DNA of 64,000 nt from Chondrosia reniformis (taxonomy: Eukaryota > Porifera > Demospongiae > Chondrillida > Chondrillidae), in contig OX359191.1 in assembly GCA_947172415.1 (NCBI GenBank), positions 1 to 64,000 of the forward strand, in the 5' to 3' direction. A program made the position numbers and the translations under genes. The notes beneath the pieces were generated by a model, which ran no database searches, was not told where the DNA came from, and worked only from the letters and a program-made list of their open reading frames with translations. How positions within the stretch are numbered: position 1 is the first letter of the stretch; the number at the start of each line of letters is the position of its first letter. Positions 24,695-35,120 of this stretch are shown one piece after another.

Positions 24695-24783
24695 TTTATA
24701 GCTGCACTGAATATTACGCAATCTGCGTTCCTGTGTTAACAAGCAGCATTCCGTGGGGATTCCCCTGCAGACTGCGCTGCAGC
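24695..24783. promoter_or_regulatory. Bidirectional promoter, ZDHHC17-like / DNAAF4
   Basis: Only 89 bp separate the two divergent start codons, so both promoters and 5' UTRs must lie here or overlap the genes. The minus-strand start codon lies in TAAAATGGCGGAG, a YY1-like word. No TATA box is evident on the plus side. Confidence 0.8.
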
Positions 24784-27700
24784 ATGCCCCTTCCAGTGAG
24801 AGACTACTCTTGGACGGAAACTGGCGATGAAATACTCTTAAAGCTACCTCTGAAGGGTGTAAAGACGAGCAAAGTGGACGTTACGTGCACCTCCTGTTAC
24901 CTCAAGGCATGCACACAGGTCGCTTCCCAGTACCACCCTCACACGTGTGTGTGTGTCATTGCAGGTCAGTTACCAGCCCTACCTGTTGGAAGGTGTACTG
25001 AAAGGGAAAGTGAAGGAGGATCTGAGCAGTTGTAAAATTGGAGATGGACTTATAGCCTTTCGGTGTGCCAAGGTGATTTGTAGGTGACAAGTAATGATTG
25101 GTCTAAATACTATTCTACTAGGTTGATAAAAGAGAATTGTGAAACATGGAAATCCCTTTTTGCTGAAACAAGTAATGATGAGTTGAATCGACAGCGTCAA
25201 ACTGCAGAGACTATTGTGAAGGAAAAGCTCATTTCTCAAGAGAAAGAAAAATTGAAGAAGAAGGATGAAATGGCTAAATTTGCTATTCAGCAGCAGCTAA
25301 AGGTAGGTACTGTCAATTGTCGGTGCACAGCCTCAATATGTCATCTGCAGGTGGATCAAGCAAATCGTGAAGTTGTGGACTTGGAGAAGCAAAGAGAGCG
25401 CGACTCTGTCACTAAAGATTTAGAAGCTTGGAAAGATGCAGTAGTTCACCCAAGTGACCACACCCCCAGCCACACCCCCACTCATCCAGGTGGACCATCC
25501 CAAAAGAGTGTATCTCTCTGGACTGAAGGAGAGAAAGGTACGAGCATAAGGTGGTAGCTAATTAGGGATCTGATGGTGTGTCGACTTTACATGCCCTCAG
25601 AGCTTCCCCAAGTGAGGGGGACCTCCAGCATTTCTGTCAACTTTACTCATCGGATATTCCCAACAGCAGCAAGAGAGTCTAAAGAGCAGGAAGAACAGGA
25701 AGTAGGTCACATGATGACCATGCGACCAGCAGTCACTTTCTTTCTAATTTCAGTGGCTCTCAAAAATGGCTGAAGCTCGAAAGATCAAACTATCTGATAA
25801 AAAGGACCAATTAATTGACCAAAATCCAGAGAGTCTCAAGGATAAGGGAAAGTGAGGCACTCTTATGTCACACCCACTATAGGCCACACCCATCACAGGC
25901 CCACCCACTATAGGCCACACCCACTACAGGCCACACCCACTGTTGGCCACACCCTTAGTCACCCTATTCTCACCCTCTGCAGCCTCTTTTTCAAGAAAGG
26001 TGACTTTGAAAGTGCTTTGAGTGCCTACAGCGAAGGTCTGGTAAATAATCCAAACCATCCCTTGTGAGTGTTTCCATGAAAATGACTCCTTGTTTCAAGA
26101 TTAAACTTTGTTTGTCTAATCTGTAGCCTTTATTCAAACAGAGCAGCTTGCTACCTTAAACTGAGCAAGTTTGAGCTCTGCATTGAGGACTGTCACAAAG
26201 TAAGTGACCACCTCTCTAGTGTGACCACCTCTCTAGTGTGACCACCTCTCTAGTGTGACTGCCTCTCTAGTGTGACCACCTCTCTAGTGTGACCGCCTCT
26301 CTAGTGTGACCGCCTCTCTAGTGTGACCACCTCCCTAGTGTGACCGCCTCCCTAGTGTGACCACCTCTCTAGTGTGACCACCTCCCTAGTGTGACCACCT
26401 CTCTAGTGTGACCACCTCTCTAGTGTGACCACCTCTCTAGTGTGACCACCTCTCTAGTGAGACCACCTCTCTAGTGTGACCACCTCTCTAGTGTGACCAC
26501 CTCTCTAGTGTGACCACCTCTCTAGTGGGACCACCTCTCTAGTGAGACCACCTCTCTAGTGTGACCACCTCTCTAGTGTGACCACCTCTCTAGTGTGACC
26601 ACCTCTCTAGTGTGACTACCTCTCTAATGTGACCACCTCTCTAGTGTGACCACCTCTCTAGTGCGACCACCTCTCTAGTGTGACCACCTCCCTAGTGTGA
26701 CCACCTCCCTAGTGTGACCACCTCCCTAGTGTGACCACCTCTCTAGTGTGACCGCCTCCCTAGTGTGACCACCTCTCTAGTGTGACCACCTCCCTAGTGT
26801 GACCACCTCTCTAGTGTGACCACCTCTCTAGTGTGACCACCTCTCTAGTGTGACCACCTCTCTAGTGAGACCACCTCTCTAGTGTGACCACCTCTCTAGT
26901 GTGACCACCTCTCTAGTGTGACCACCTCTCTAGTGTGACCACCTCTCTAGTGAGACCACCTCTCTAGTGTGACCACCTCTCTACTGTGACTACCTCTCTA
27001 GTGTGATCATCTCTCTATCATAACGTATGGTTCTGGCAGCCATTTTATTGGCTGAATCTACTAGTATTACCCAGTTTCACAGAGATTGTTTCCAGGCAAC
27101 ACAGCCTTATTAGGGAATGTGTGGGAGTAAGTATACATAGTCTATGAGTTTGACTAGTTAGAATTCTTGGACTGTAGGGGAGGGCTGTTATAGGAAGTGA
27201 ACTTTGTACCAATCACATCAAGTGTTGAGTGCCTGACTATTAACACATACCATCTATTGAATTTGTGCTGAACTGCTCAGAATCGTGGACTGTGTTACCA
27301 AAGCAATCTGGTTCATCCATGTAAGCTCTCTCAAGTTGAAAAATTAATTTAGATAAAATTCAGGAAATGTAAACATTCAAAATGTCTCTCAAATGTACAC
27401 AAAATATCAAATTGAATAAAAATATTCAATACATTGCATACAATATACATTTTTCAAATTAAAATGACAAGATAAGTGACAAAGAGGAGGTTACAAACAA
27501 CTGGACAAGTAAAATGAGTTAAAATAGCATAATTACGAAACCATTTCTATTCGTTCTACACGAAAATATATAATTCCATCTTTTAGATAGAGCCTGTTTA
27601 AGGAATGGGACAAATTGAGTTCGTTATGTGCCACAAAACAGGAAATCCCTCTTCCATAGCGAGCTATCTCTCGTTTGGTCACCTTGGATTTGATCTCCAT

Positions 27701-30297
27701 GGCAACATTGTCAGGTTCCCAAAGAACATGGCTGCAATGTTCCCCATCCCATAACTGGTTTAACAGAGTTACTCTCATCCGAGCCTCCAGTGGCCATTTT
27801 AGATTGTCATCATTCTCTCCCTTCATAAGGCAGAGGTAGAGCGACACAAATCCACCTTGACCACTGCTGTATCCGTTGGGGTACACCTTCAGACACAACT
27901 TGTAGCCACCAATTCGAGTGTAGAAGGAATCTGTGAAGAATGATCCATCTGAACCTAGTTTTTGGGTAAAGAACTTTTCTACCCTGACAATCCACGGTGA
28001 GGCTGGATAGAGTGTGGAGTTTTGCAGCCAAGAACAGTGAGACCTGTCTGAAAGGAAAGGTTTTGAGATGTGCTGTGTGATCAGTGAGGGTACTTGGTCT
28101 GTGAGTTGTGCAATGGTGGACCTGAGTTGCTTCACCGTGTCTCTGGCGGACGTCAAGTGAAATTCACTGTACTTTTCATTGTGTTGTGGAATGTCCTTTC
28201 TCTTCAACTGCTCAGTGCACCCCAAATCTGCATACTCACACAGCACCACCTGTTCTGGACATACAGCCAGATGTGGCTCCACACATTCAAAGGAGATGTG
28301 GGTCTGTGAACAGAGGTTGGGACAGCAGACAGGAAGATGGCCGCAGGAGGCCTCCCTAATGTGGCTATGAGCCTCTCCAAGGGGCCCCTTCCACTGGCAG
28401 CCATTTCTTCTATTACTACAGGTAACAAGAAGGTTCTTAATCTTCCTCTCATGGAGTTCATCTTTGAAGGGAGCCCTCAGGTAGGTTGTCCTGCAGACTG
28501 GGCATCTCTGCTTCTCCCTGGTCAGTTTGAGACACTTGTAGCAGAAGAGGTGGCCACAGCTGGTGAGCATTGGACTCTGGATAATCTCATGACAGATAAT
28601 ACACACAACCTCCTCAGGTACCTTCTCCAGAAACCCAAACTCCAGCCCTTTATAAGCTTGTTTAGCCTGACTCATGACCACTAGCTGAGGCTCACTACTA
28701 CTTCCTTACTCTGATTTGGACTACGGCAGTCAGCAGACTTTCTTGGTTGACATTCTACACTGCCGCATAATTGTGTGGGTCTGGAATGTGGTGTTGCCCT
28801 TATATGTGAAGATAAAGTATAGATAGGCCCACATATCATAGCAAGGTGACAGCTTACACACGCCCACACACTTGTAGGGGGGCGGAGCTTGTGGTAAAGT
28901 TCCTTACCTAATTGGCTGAGGTAAGGACTGACACCCACTCCTGCTTGGGCCCTTCAGCCAATCAGATTAGAGAATCAGTACAAGAATGTTCTTCATTTCA
29001 ATTGTTTACTGAATGGAGTGACAGCCTATTGAGGGGACACAAAACAGATTCAGCTGACAAACTGACACTGACTCTGGGAAGTAACTTTACAGGTCATTCA
29101 AGGACACACCATTGTGTAGTGACACTATATATATTAAAGGAAAATTTAATTTTTGGAAATCACTTATCAAATCAATTAATTGCCACTCTCCAATGCACTA
29201 CATACATTTCTGTACACTAAACACTACTCAACAAGGTCGCTACCTGTAGCCTCAACAAGGTCGCTACCTGTAGCCTCAACAAGGTCGCTACCTGTAGCCT
29301 CAACAAGGTCGCTACCTGTAGCTGGACCACTCTCCAATGCACTACATACATTTCTGTACACTAAACACTACTCAACAAGGTCGCTACCTGTAGCTGGACC
29401 ACTCTCCAATGCACTACATACATTTCTGTACACTAAAAACTACTCAACAAGGTCGCTACCTGTAGCCTCAACAAGGTCGCTACCTGTAGCTGGACCACTC
29501 TCCAATGCACTACATACATTTCTGTACACTAAAAACTACTCAACAAGGTCGCTACCTGTAGCCTCAACAAGGTCGCTACCTGTAGCTGGACCACTCTCCA
29601 ATGCACTACATACATTTCTGTACACTAAACACTACTCAACAAGGTCGCTACCTGTAGCTGGACCACTCTCCAATGCACTGTGTTGGCTTCCTGTGATTAG
29701 TGTGACCAGTCTCAGGGAATACACTTGAGGGGGCGGTACCAATAACAATTGTGTACACAGTACAAAATGCCACCCAAAGCCAAATGCCTTTGATCTTACA
29801 GGATATTAAACGGTATCTACTGCTTCACCTAGCTAACCTTGTAGATAGAATGTACTATGTATCTAATATTCAATTGTTTCACAGGCCCTAGAGCTGTTGT
29901 ACCCTGTTGTCCCGAGCAACTACTTGCAGCGAACAAAGGTGTTGGTTCGAAGAGGAACTGCCTATGCTAATTTGGAACTATATGACTTGAGTAAGTATAG
30001 ATAGTGCATGCACTGTAGAAGTGGCCCTTTACCATCGTGCCAATCAAGTTTGGGTGTTTTGATGTACTTTCTCAAATCAGTATCTCAGGAATGCCAACCA
30101 CTTGACAGAATGAAGTGGTATCTACTTAATACTACCTCTACATTGTTCACATCCCAACACTTTTTGTATCTTAAGGCCTTCAGGACTTTGAAAGTGCACT
30201 TAAACTTGATCCAACTGATGAACAGCTCAGGAATGACAGGCAGAGAATCTGTAAACTGTTGCTATGGCAACAGAAGAATAAAGCAACAGTTTTATGA
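24784..30297 (+). CDS. DNAAF4: Dynein axonemal assembly factor 4 (DYX1C1)
   Basis: Co-chaperone for cytoplasmic preassembly of axonemal dynein arms. The start MPLPVRDYSWTETGDE opens a CS (p23-like) domain: LKLPLKGVKTSKVDV, YQPYLLEGVLKGKV, KIGDGLIAFRCAK. A charged coiled coil follows (25.13-25.45 kb, including LEAWKDAV), then the conserved SISVNFTHRIFPTAARES segment and three C-terminal TPRs: SLKDKGNLFFKKGDFESAL, LLYSNRAACYLKLSKFELC and LVRRGTAYANLELYDL...FESALKLDPTDEQL. Stop TGA at 30295-30297. All blocks align in order with vertebrate DYX1C1. The intron between 26202 and 29884 is far larger than its neighbours; it contains two minisatellites and an intronless antisense TRAF-like gene. Confidence 0.94.
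26203..27015. repeat. 17-bp minisatellite at a DNAAF4 splice donor, about 47 units
   Basis: CTCTCTAGTGTGACCAC repeats for 0.8 kb, starting immediately after the donor CACAAA/GTAAGTGACCACC, so the first unit includes the intron's opening bases. Variants include CCCTAGT, GTGAGACC and GACCGCC. Confidence 0.96.
27016..27532. other. Intronic DNA downstream of nested gene
   Basis: AT-rich DNAAF4 intron sequence that probably contains the 3' UTR of the nested minus-strand TRAF-like gene. No other feature seen. Confidence 0.55.
27533..28675 (-). CDS. TRAF-like RING/zf-TRAF/MATH protein, single exon, nested in DNAAF4 intron
   Basis: Intronless 380-aa frame starting MSQAKQAYKGLEFG. The RING finger (about residues 23-62) shows CIICHEIIQSPMLTSCGHLF, then CYKCLKLTREKQRCPVC. 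TRAF-type zinc fingers follow (CSNRRNGCQWKG, HLAVCPEQVVLCEYADLGC), a short coiled coil (ARDTVKQLRSTIAQL), and a TRAF-C/MATH domain from about residue 225 (FYTRIGGYKLCLKVYPNGY, GGFVSLYLCLMKGENDDNLK, MRVTLLN). The order matches TRAF E3 ligases and signalling adaptors. It lies antisense inside a DNAAF4 intron; absence of introns in an intron-rich neighbourhood suggests a retrocopy origin. Which TRAF it descends from cannot be told by eye. Confidence 0.9.
   Translation of the reverse strand: MSQAKQAYKGLEFGFLEKVPEEVVCIICHEIIQSPMLTSCGHLFCYKCLKLTREKQRCPVCRTTYLRAPFKDELHERKIKNLLVTCSNRRNGCQWKGPLGEAHSHIREASCGHLPVCCPNLCSQTHISFECVEPHLAVCPEQVVLCEYADLGCTEQLKRKDIPQHNEKYSEFHLTSARDTVKQLRSTIAQLTDQVPSLITQHISKPFLSDRSHCSWLQNSTLYPASPWIVRVEKFFTQKLGSDGSFFTDSFYTRIGGYKLCLKVYPNGYSSGQGGFVSLYLCLMKGENDDNLKWPLEARMRVTLLNQLWDGEHCSHVLWEPDNVAMEIKSKVTKREIARYGRGISCFVAHNELNLSHSLNRLYLKDGIIYFRVERIEMVS
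28676..29219. other. Upstream region of nested TRAF-like gene
   Basis: DNAAF4 intron sequence that should hold the promoter of the minus-strand TRAF-like gene. No open frame with protein character. Confidence 0.5.
29220..29680. repeat. Compound minisatellite in DNAAF4 intron
   Basis: Two units alternate: CAACAAGGTCGCTACCTGTAGC (about 25 bp) and a longer block CCACTCTCCAATGCACTAC...ACACTAAACACT. They form a higher-order array of five long blocks separated by one to four short ones. Confidence 0.93.
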
Positions 30298-30719
30298 CTT
30301 GCTCTGTTCACAAGTTTTTCATATCTTAATAATGTAATGGTCATTTATTAAATTTCACTTTAGAAATCCAATTTTGTTAATAGAATAGTTACAGCTGTAC
30401 CTTGCACCAAGTCAACTATCACCTTACTATATACATCTTGCAGCTCTGGGATTGATGTCATAGTTGTGCTTGTTTATGGAGGTAGACTCGTTTGATAATT
30501 TTATGATTCACACTAGCATTTACAATCTGTCCCACTAATCTGCCGTGAAGTGCTTTGTATATCGCATACCATGTGGTGATGAATGTAACTGAATATAGTG
30601 AAGGTCAAACATTGGAGGTCCCTGCCCCCAGAGTTACATGTACGACTACAGAGTGGTCGGGTTGGATCAGAAATGGATACACTTTAGTCGCCTAATTGTG
30701 TTGCAAAATTGAACAAATG
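30298..30719. other. Convergent spacer between DNAAF4 and SAAL1
   Basis: AT-rich 3' region of two convergent genes. No gene or repeat seen. Confidence 0.6.
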
Positions 30720-32480
30720 TCATTTATGACATACTGACTCAACACAAATCTTTTCTATTAATCTAGTTAAAATGGCACTTGGGCTCCGTAAAGAATTGTC
30801 TTCAGTTGAACTAGATGCTTCTTCTTCTGTGAAAACCCTCTTTAGTTTCTTTACAGCTTTTATCAAATCACTGTCTCTGGGACCTTTTAATGGACGAGAT
30901 GTAGAGACAGTCAAGTAAGAGTTGCTAGCCTCACCTTGAGTTGCTAGCCTCACCTTGAGTTGGTATCCGCTCAAAATAGAACAACAGGAGAGAACAAGCA
31001 GCATGAATTCCAGTGCAACGGTTGCCATGGCTACCAGTGTCTTCAACATGCTCAGCCTCTTCAGTAATGAACCAGATCAAAATGGCCGTCACCTCCTCAC
31101 ACCTCTGAACTACACAATGGACAATCACCAATAATCATGTTTTAAATTCCTTTAAAACTCACCTAATCTTTCTACTCCCTCTTCTACAGTAGACACCATC
31201 TGCAGCAACATCACAAAAGAAACTACCTCCTCAACAGCTACACCCGATGACTTTACTTGATGGACGGCCTCTATTAGCGATGGAAGAAAGTCGTTATCCA
31301 AAAGCATCATCAGAAAGTCATTACTCTTGTAACAGATTGCATCCAAAAATGTTCCAATCTCACACAAAAGATCGTCTAACAGACAGAAAGGTAGTATATA
31401 GTAACAACTTCCTATCACCATGGCAACAAATGGTGCTCACCTACTGTAGAGCTTTGCAATATAAATTTAACAGCAGTTCTAAAGTTGTACTCATTGTCCA
31501 ACACAGACTTCATCCACTCTTCATAGGTATCTTTGCTGGCCAGACAGGTTTGGAGGAGGCGGACTGTTTCATACAAAACTCGACTATCTGAGGAGGCTAG
31601 CAGTTGAAGGCATTTTTCTCTAGTACCAAAAGTTAAGGGTCATTAGACAGGAAAAAAAGGTAAAATAACGTTGGCCTCTGGAATTGACCTAACTTCACTC
31701 AAGAGAGTGACAGCACTCGGGCTAGGAGTGCGCGTCCAGTCGTCACGGGCCACCAACACGTTGCTACTCTGTGAACACTCTTATATCATGTACGTAACAA
31801 GAGTACGTTACTGCAGCAAGCAAAACAGCAAGGAATACATTAAAGGTCTTTCGGTCAGTTCTTTGCACGCTGGTACTGCGCAAGCCACGTTATTAACAAT
31901 CCCTACACAAATCTCCTAATAGTAGAGGTAAGACGAGCGCATCGTAGATCGCACTGTCACTCACACGCACTTACCGATAAGCGGGGGGCTCTTGTCAAAG
32001 AAGCTGCGTTGAGCATCAAGGAAACTCCGTTGTTCTCGCATAAGAATTTGGATACGTCCTACAGCAGCAAAACGATAACAAACTCTCAACGATGTAGTTC
32101 TACTTGATGGCGATAGGCAGAGAATCGACTACCAAGTGAGATACACTAACACTGTTCATAGAAGCGTCCCAAAGTTGGCACAGCTCGTCTTCAAAGTGTT
32201 CCTCCAACTCTACAGGATCCGGATCCTGCAAAAGTTCTTCGCTGTCACTTTTAGAGTACCCAGGAGATTCGTCCCTGTCCTTCCTGCTACAATCTGGCGA
32301 GACGGCTCGTTGCGATCGTAGGCTTTCGAATACTTTTACGAGTTGCGATAGTATCCAAGACTTGCTATAGATCGTCTCACCGACAACTTCTCCTTCCATT
32401 GCCTTCAACAACTCCTCTGTCAGTCCCTGGTCGCCCTCAGGCGGGCCAGACGGGTTCCAGTGCTTTGGGGAAGCAGCCAT
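30720..32480 (-). CDS. SAAL1: SAAL1-like protein
   Basis: Armadillo-like protein named serum amyloid A-like 1; its molecular role is not well defined. The start at 32480 (AAAATGGCTGC context) gives MAASPKHWNPSGP. The N-terminus carries the family signature GETIYSKSWILSQLVKV and LEEHFEDELCQLWDASMN. Later exons give SRVLYETVRLLQTCLASKDT, EEWMKSVLDNEYNFRTAV, LDAICYKSNDFLMMLLDN and LPSLIEAVHQVKSSGV, which align in order with vertebrate SAAL1. Stop TGA at 30720-30722. The 3' half is split into several short exons whose edges I set only roughly. Its start codon lies 58 bp after the RIC8 stop on the same strand. Confidence 0.82.
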
Positions 32481-32538
32481 TTTAACCCAATTACATCGTA
32501 AAGTCAGTACAATAAATCTACAAATAACTTTATACAAC

Positions 32539-35036
32539 TCAATTATTCTGATCACCATCACTATCTGATGGACCCTCTTTATCATCGTTAGTGACTACTT
32601 TTCCTGAAGAATCGACTCCAAGCATTTTAATGTGACCTCTTCTGTGCAGCTTCTCAAGGGCCTCTTCCAACTTCCTCGCCTCCTCTTCCTGCTCCTCAGG
32701 TGACATGGCCTCTAGGGGAGAAGGTCCCATCTTCTTCCCGGGACCTCCAGTGACTGGGTCCATCCTGTGGAAGGAAACTGGCTTAAACCTCTAACATAAA
32801 GGTATAAGAAACTCACTCTTTTACTGAAGACTTGTATTCTTCAGTGTCAGAGTCTTCATCAGCGGAATACGACAGAGATCTGTTGTCCGTTGGGCCCATA
32901 CCGGGAGCTTGGATCAGTCCTCGGTTCATGAGGAGGCCGGCAGCACGCCCATAGCCAACGTGCTTAATGTACCGTCGCGTATTCTCTTTACACAAAATAA
33001 ATAGGAAATCAGAAATGACATCTTCAAATCCAAATCCACTGGCCTGAATGGCACGAATTAATCTGTATTAGACACAATGTAAAGAACACTTAAGACATAC
33101 ATAACATATGTAGCTACCAAACACATTTGGATGTGACACTTGTATTCAGTACCGGCTTTTGAGTGACTCCCCTTCATCAGGACGTTGTGTAACACGACCA
33201 AGTGGTGGGAGAATCTACAGCAGCAGCAGTATGATTGCACAACAGGCACACAATGTTGCACAACCCTTACAGTTGCTCTGAGGTAGCGCCGTATGCTTCT
33301 GTGTCCAACAGACAAGTTCCTGAGCGTACCCACAATGGACATTGAGACGGCCGGAGGGCTGGAGGGCTGGACAAAGGACACATCAGCTGAGAGTGGCAGT
33401 GGAAGAGAAGCACTTACCAGTCTGCTATCCAGAAGGGCTACAAGCTTAATTATGGGACGCACATCAAATCCATCATACACCCAATCAGGAGGACTGCCTG
33501 CTTCCTGTAGGCGGGGCTTTGATAAGAAGCACTCAGCACAGGAAGTAGGCTGATTAAAGTTTGCATCACACAGGCACCTAATTAAGCACAGTACATACTT
33601 TATACTATTTCTATGAGCAAGGTATAATACTAACTGAATCATTTGTTCAGCTTTTTCATTTTCTTTAATTTGCACAGAAGTTAATAAAATTCTTGATAAA
33701 TGAGCAAAGCATTTCCAAAGCTTTACATCATCCTACAGTTCAAACACATGAAATGGACCTCATCACCCATGAGCCCCTCCCACTAGCCACACCCACCTCA
33801 TTATAGCTTCCTTCCTCCTTCCAATTAAGAGTAATGTTAAAGATAGACTTCAAAGTGTCAGTCAAGAAGTCCAGTTCCGTCTTGTGTAGTTCACTCGACA
33901 ATAGAGTAACATCAACTCTTTCAATCAACTCCATTGAATCCTCTTTTGGTAGTCCTGTGTGGCTCATAATGACACCATCAACAAATCTTAATAACAGGGT
34001 CATCCCCCTGTGATTGTCTCTGAACACAGCCCTGTACAATACATATTGACCATGTATACAGGTCAAGTTCACATTATGCGTAAGTGTACCTCGCTGGAGC
34101 ATGTGTTGAGGTCAACAGAAACAATAGTTTCATGTCGTATACCTTTACAGGTAAAAGTATACAAAGTTTTACTAAAGTTTGTATACTGAGGTATGTACAC
34201 TAACTAAGATGTCTTGGTAGATGCCTACACTGAATCTCAAAGCAATTCCTTCTATTGCTCCAAATTCACTACATAAATTGAGAAATTAGTACACAACAAA
34301 TGTAATATAAATACATATAAAACGTACCAACACTGAGCAGACAAGGCATGGTTCTTCAAAACAATGTTAAACAAACACTTAATGGCTTCCACGATTGCTA
34401 CAAATAGAGAGTTTGGTCCTAATCACGACACACCCACTGTCACACCCACTTACTATCTCTATCCAATTGACTCAGCTGCTGAGGTTCCTTCACTGAACAA
34501 AGTTGTGCAAGTTTTAACAAAATCTTTAAACTGTCGCTCAACAGGATCTCTTCAATTCCACTTTGTTCACGTGTCAATATCCTTAATGCATTAAGAATTA
34601 GAGGAAAGAGGGCGGGGTTGGGGGTGGGGCTCTCTGAGAGCTTAGCTAAACACCAACTGCAAAAAGACTGAGAAATATGCACATTCAACTCAACACAAGA
34701 CAGTGTTTCTGTCTGCCACACAACACAAATATTTACCTTTCGATCCTTATTTGGAAATGGTAGCTGGAAAGCGCTTGAGTACTACAAGAACAATTTGGAT
34801 TAACTTTAACTCCATAAATTTATTATTTGTCAATATTTGTATATAAATATCACCCAATAATTAACTTGTTACTACTTGGCAGTGACTGTTTCTCTAATAA
34901 TGTTTTCATCAGCATAGGTGGAATACAGAATGAACTCTACAGTAGCAATGAACGATACCTTTTTAATAAATGCTTCAAAACCACTGGTCAATGATTTATT
35001 CCCGCTTTCAATCAATGATTGTAAGTCTGCCGCCAT
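32539..35036 (-). CDS. RIC8: RIC8 (synembryn), G-alpha chaperone and exchange factor
   Basis: Folds nascent G-alpha subunits and acts as a non-receptor exchange factor. Start at 35036 (AAAATGGCGGC context): MAADLQSLIESGNKSLTSG. Armadillo-like repeats follow in many exons, including ELDFLTDTLKSIFNITLNW (33.8 kb) and FALNALRILTREQ-like helices at 34.6 kb. The C-terminal signature is strong: FLFILCKENTRRYIKHVGYG, RAAGLLMNRGLI, YSADEDSDTEEYKSS (acidic segment, CK2-like) and MDPVTGGPGKK...AMSPEEQEEEARKLEEALEK. Stop at 32539-32541. Residue order follows vertebrate RIC8A/B. The A versus B split is vertebrate-specific, so I use RIC8. Divergent from CPSF6/7 with 84 bp between start codons. Confidence 0.92.
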
Positions 35037-35120
35037 TTTTAGAGAACCTGGAGATCGATATTTATTTCGAAAAGTGAGTAACGCATATTTTACGTTTACT
35101 TTCATACACGTGTTATCAAA
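35037..35120. promoter_or_regulatory. Bidirectional promoter, RIC8 / CPSF6-7
   Basis: 84 bp between divergent start codons. Both starts sit in AAAATGGC(G/T)GC words, one at each edge and on opposite strands, giving the interval a symmetrical YY1-like frame. Confidence 0.8.

Noticed and set aside
23388..27015. Direct-repeat arrays that could be mistaken for CRISPR
   Set aside because: Units are contiguous with no unique spacers, they lie in introns, and the genome is animal.
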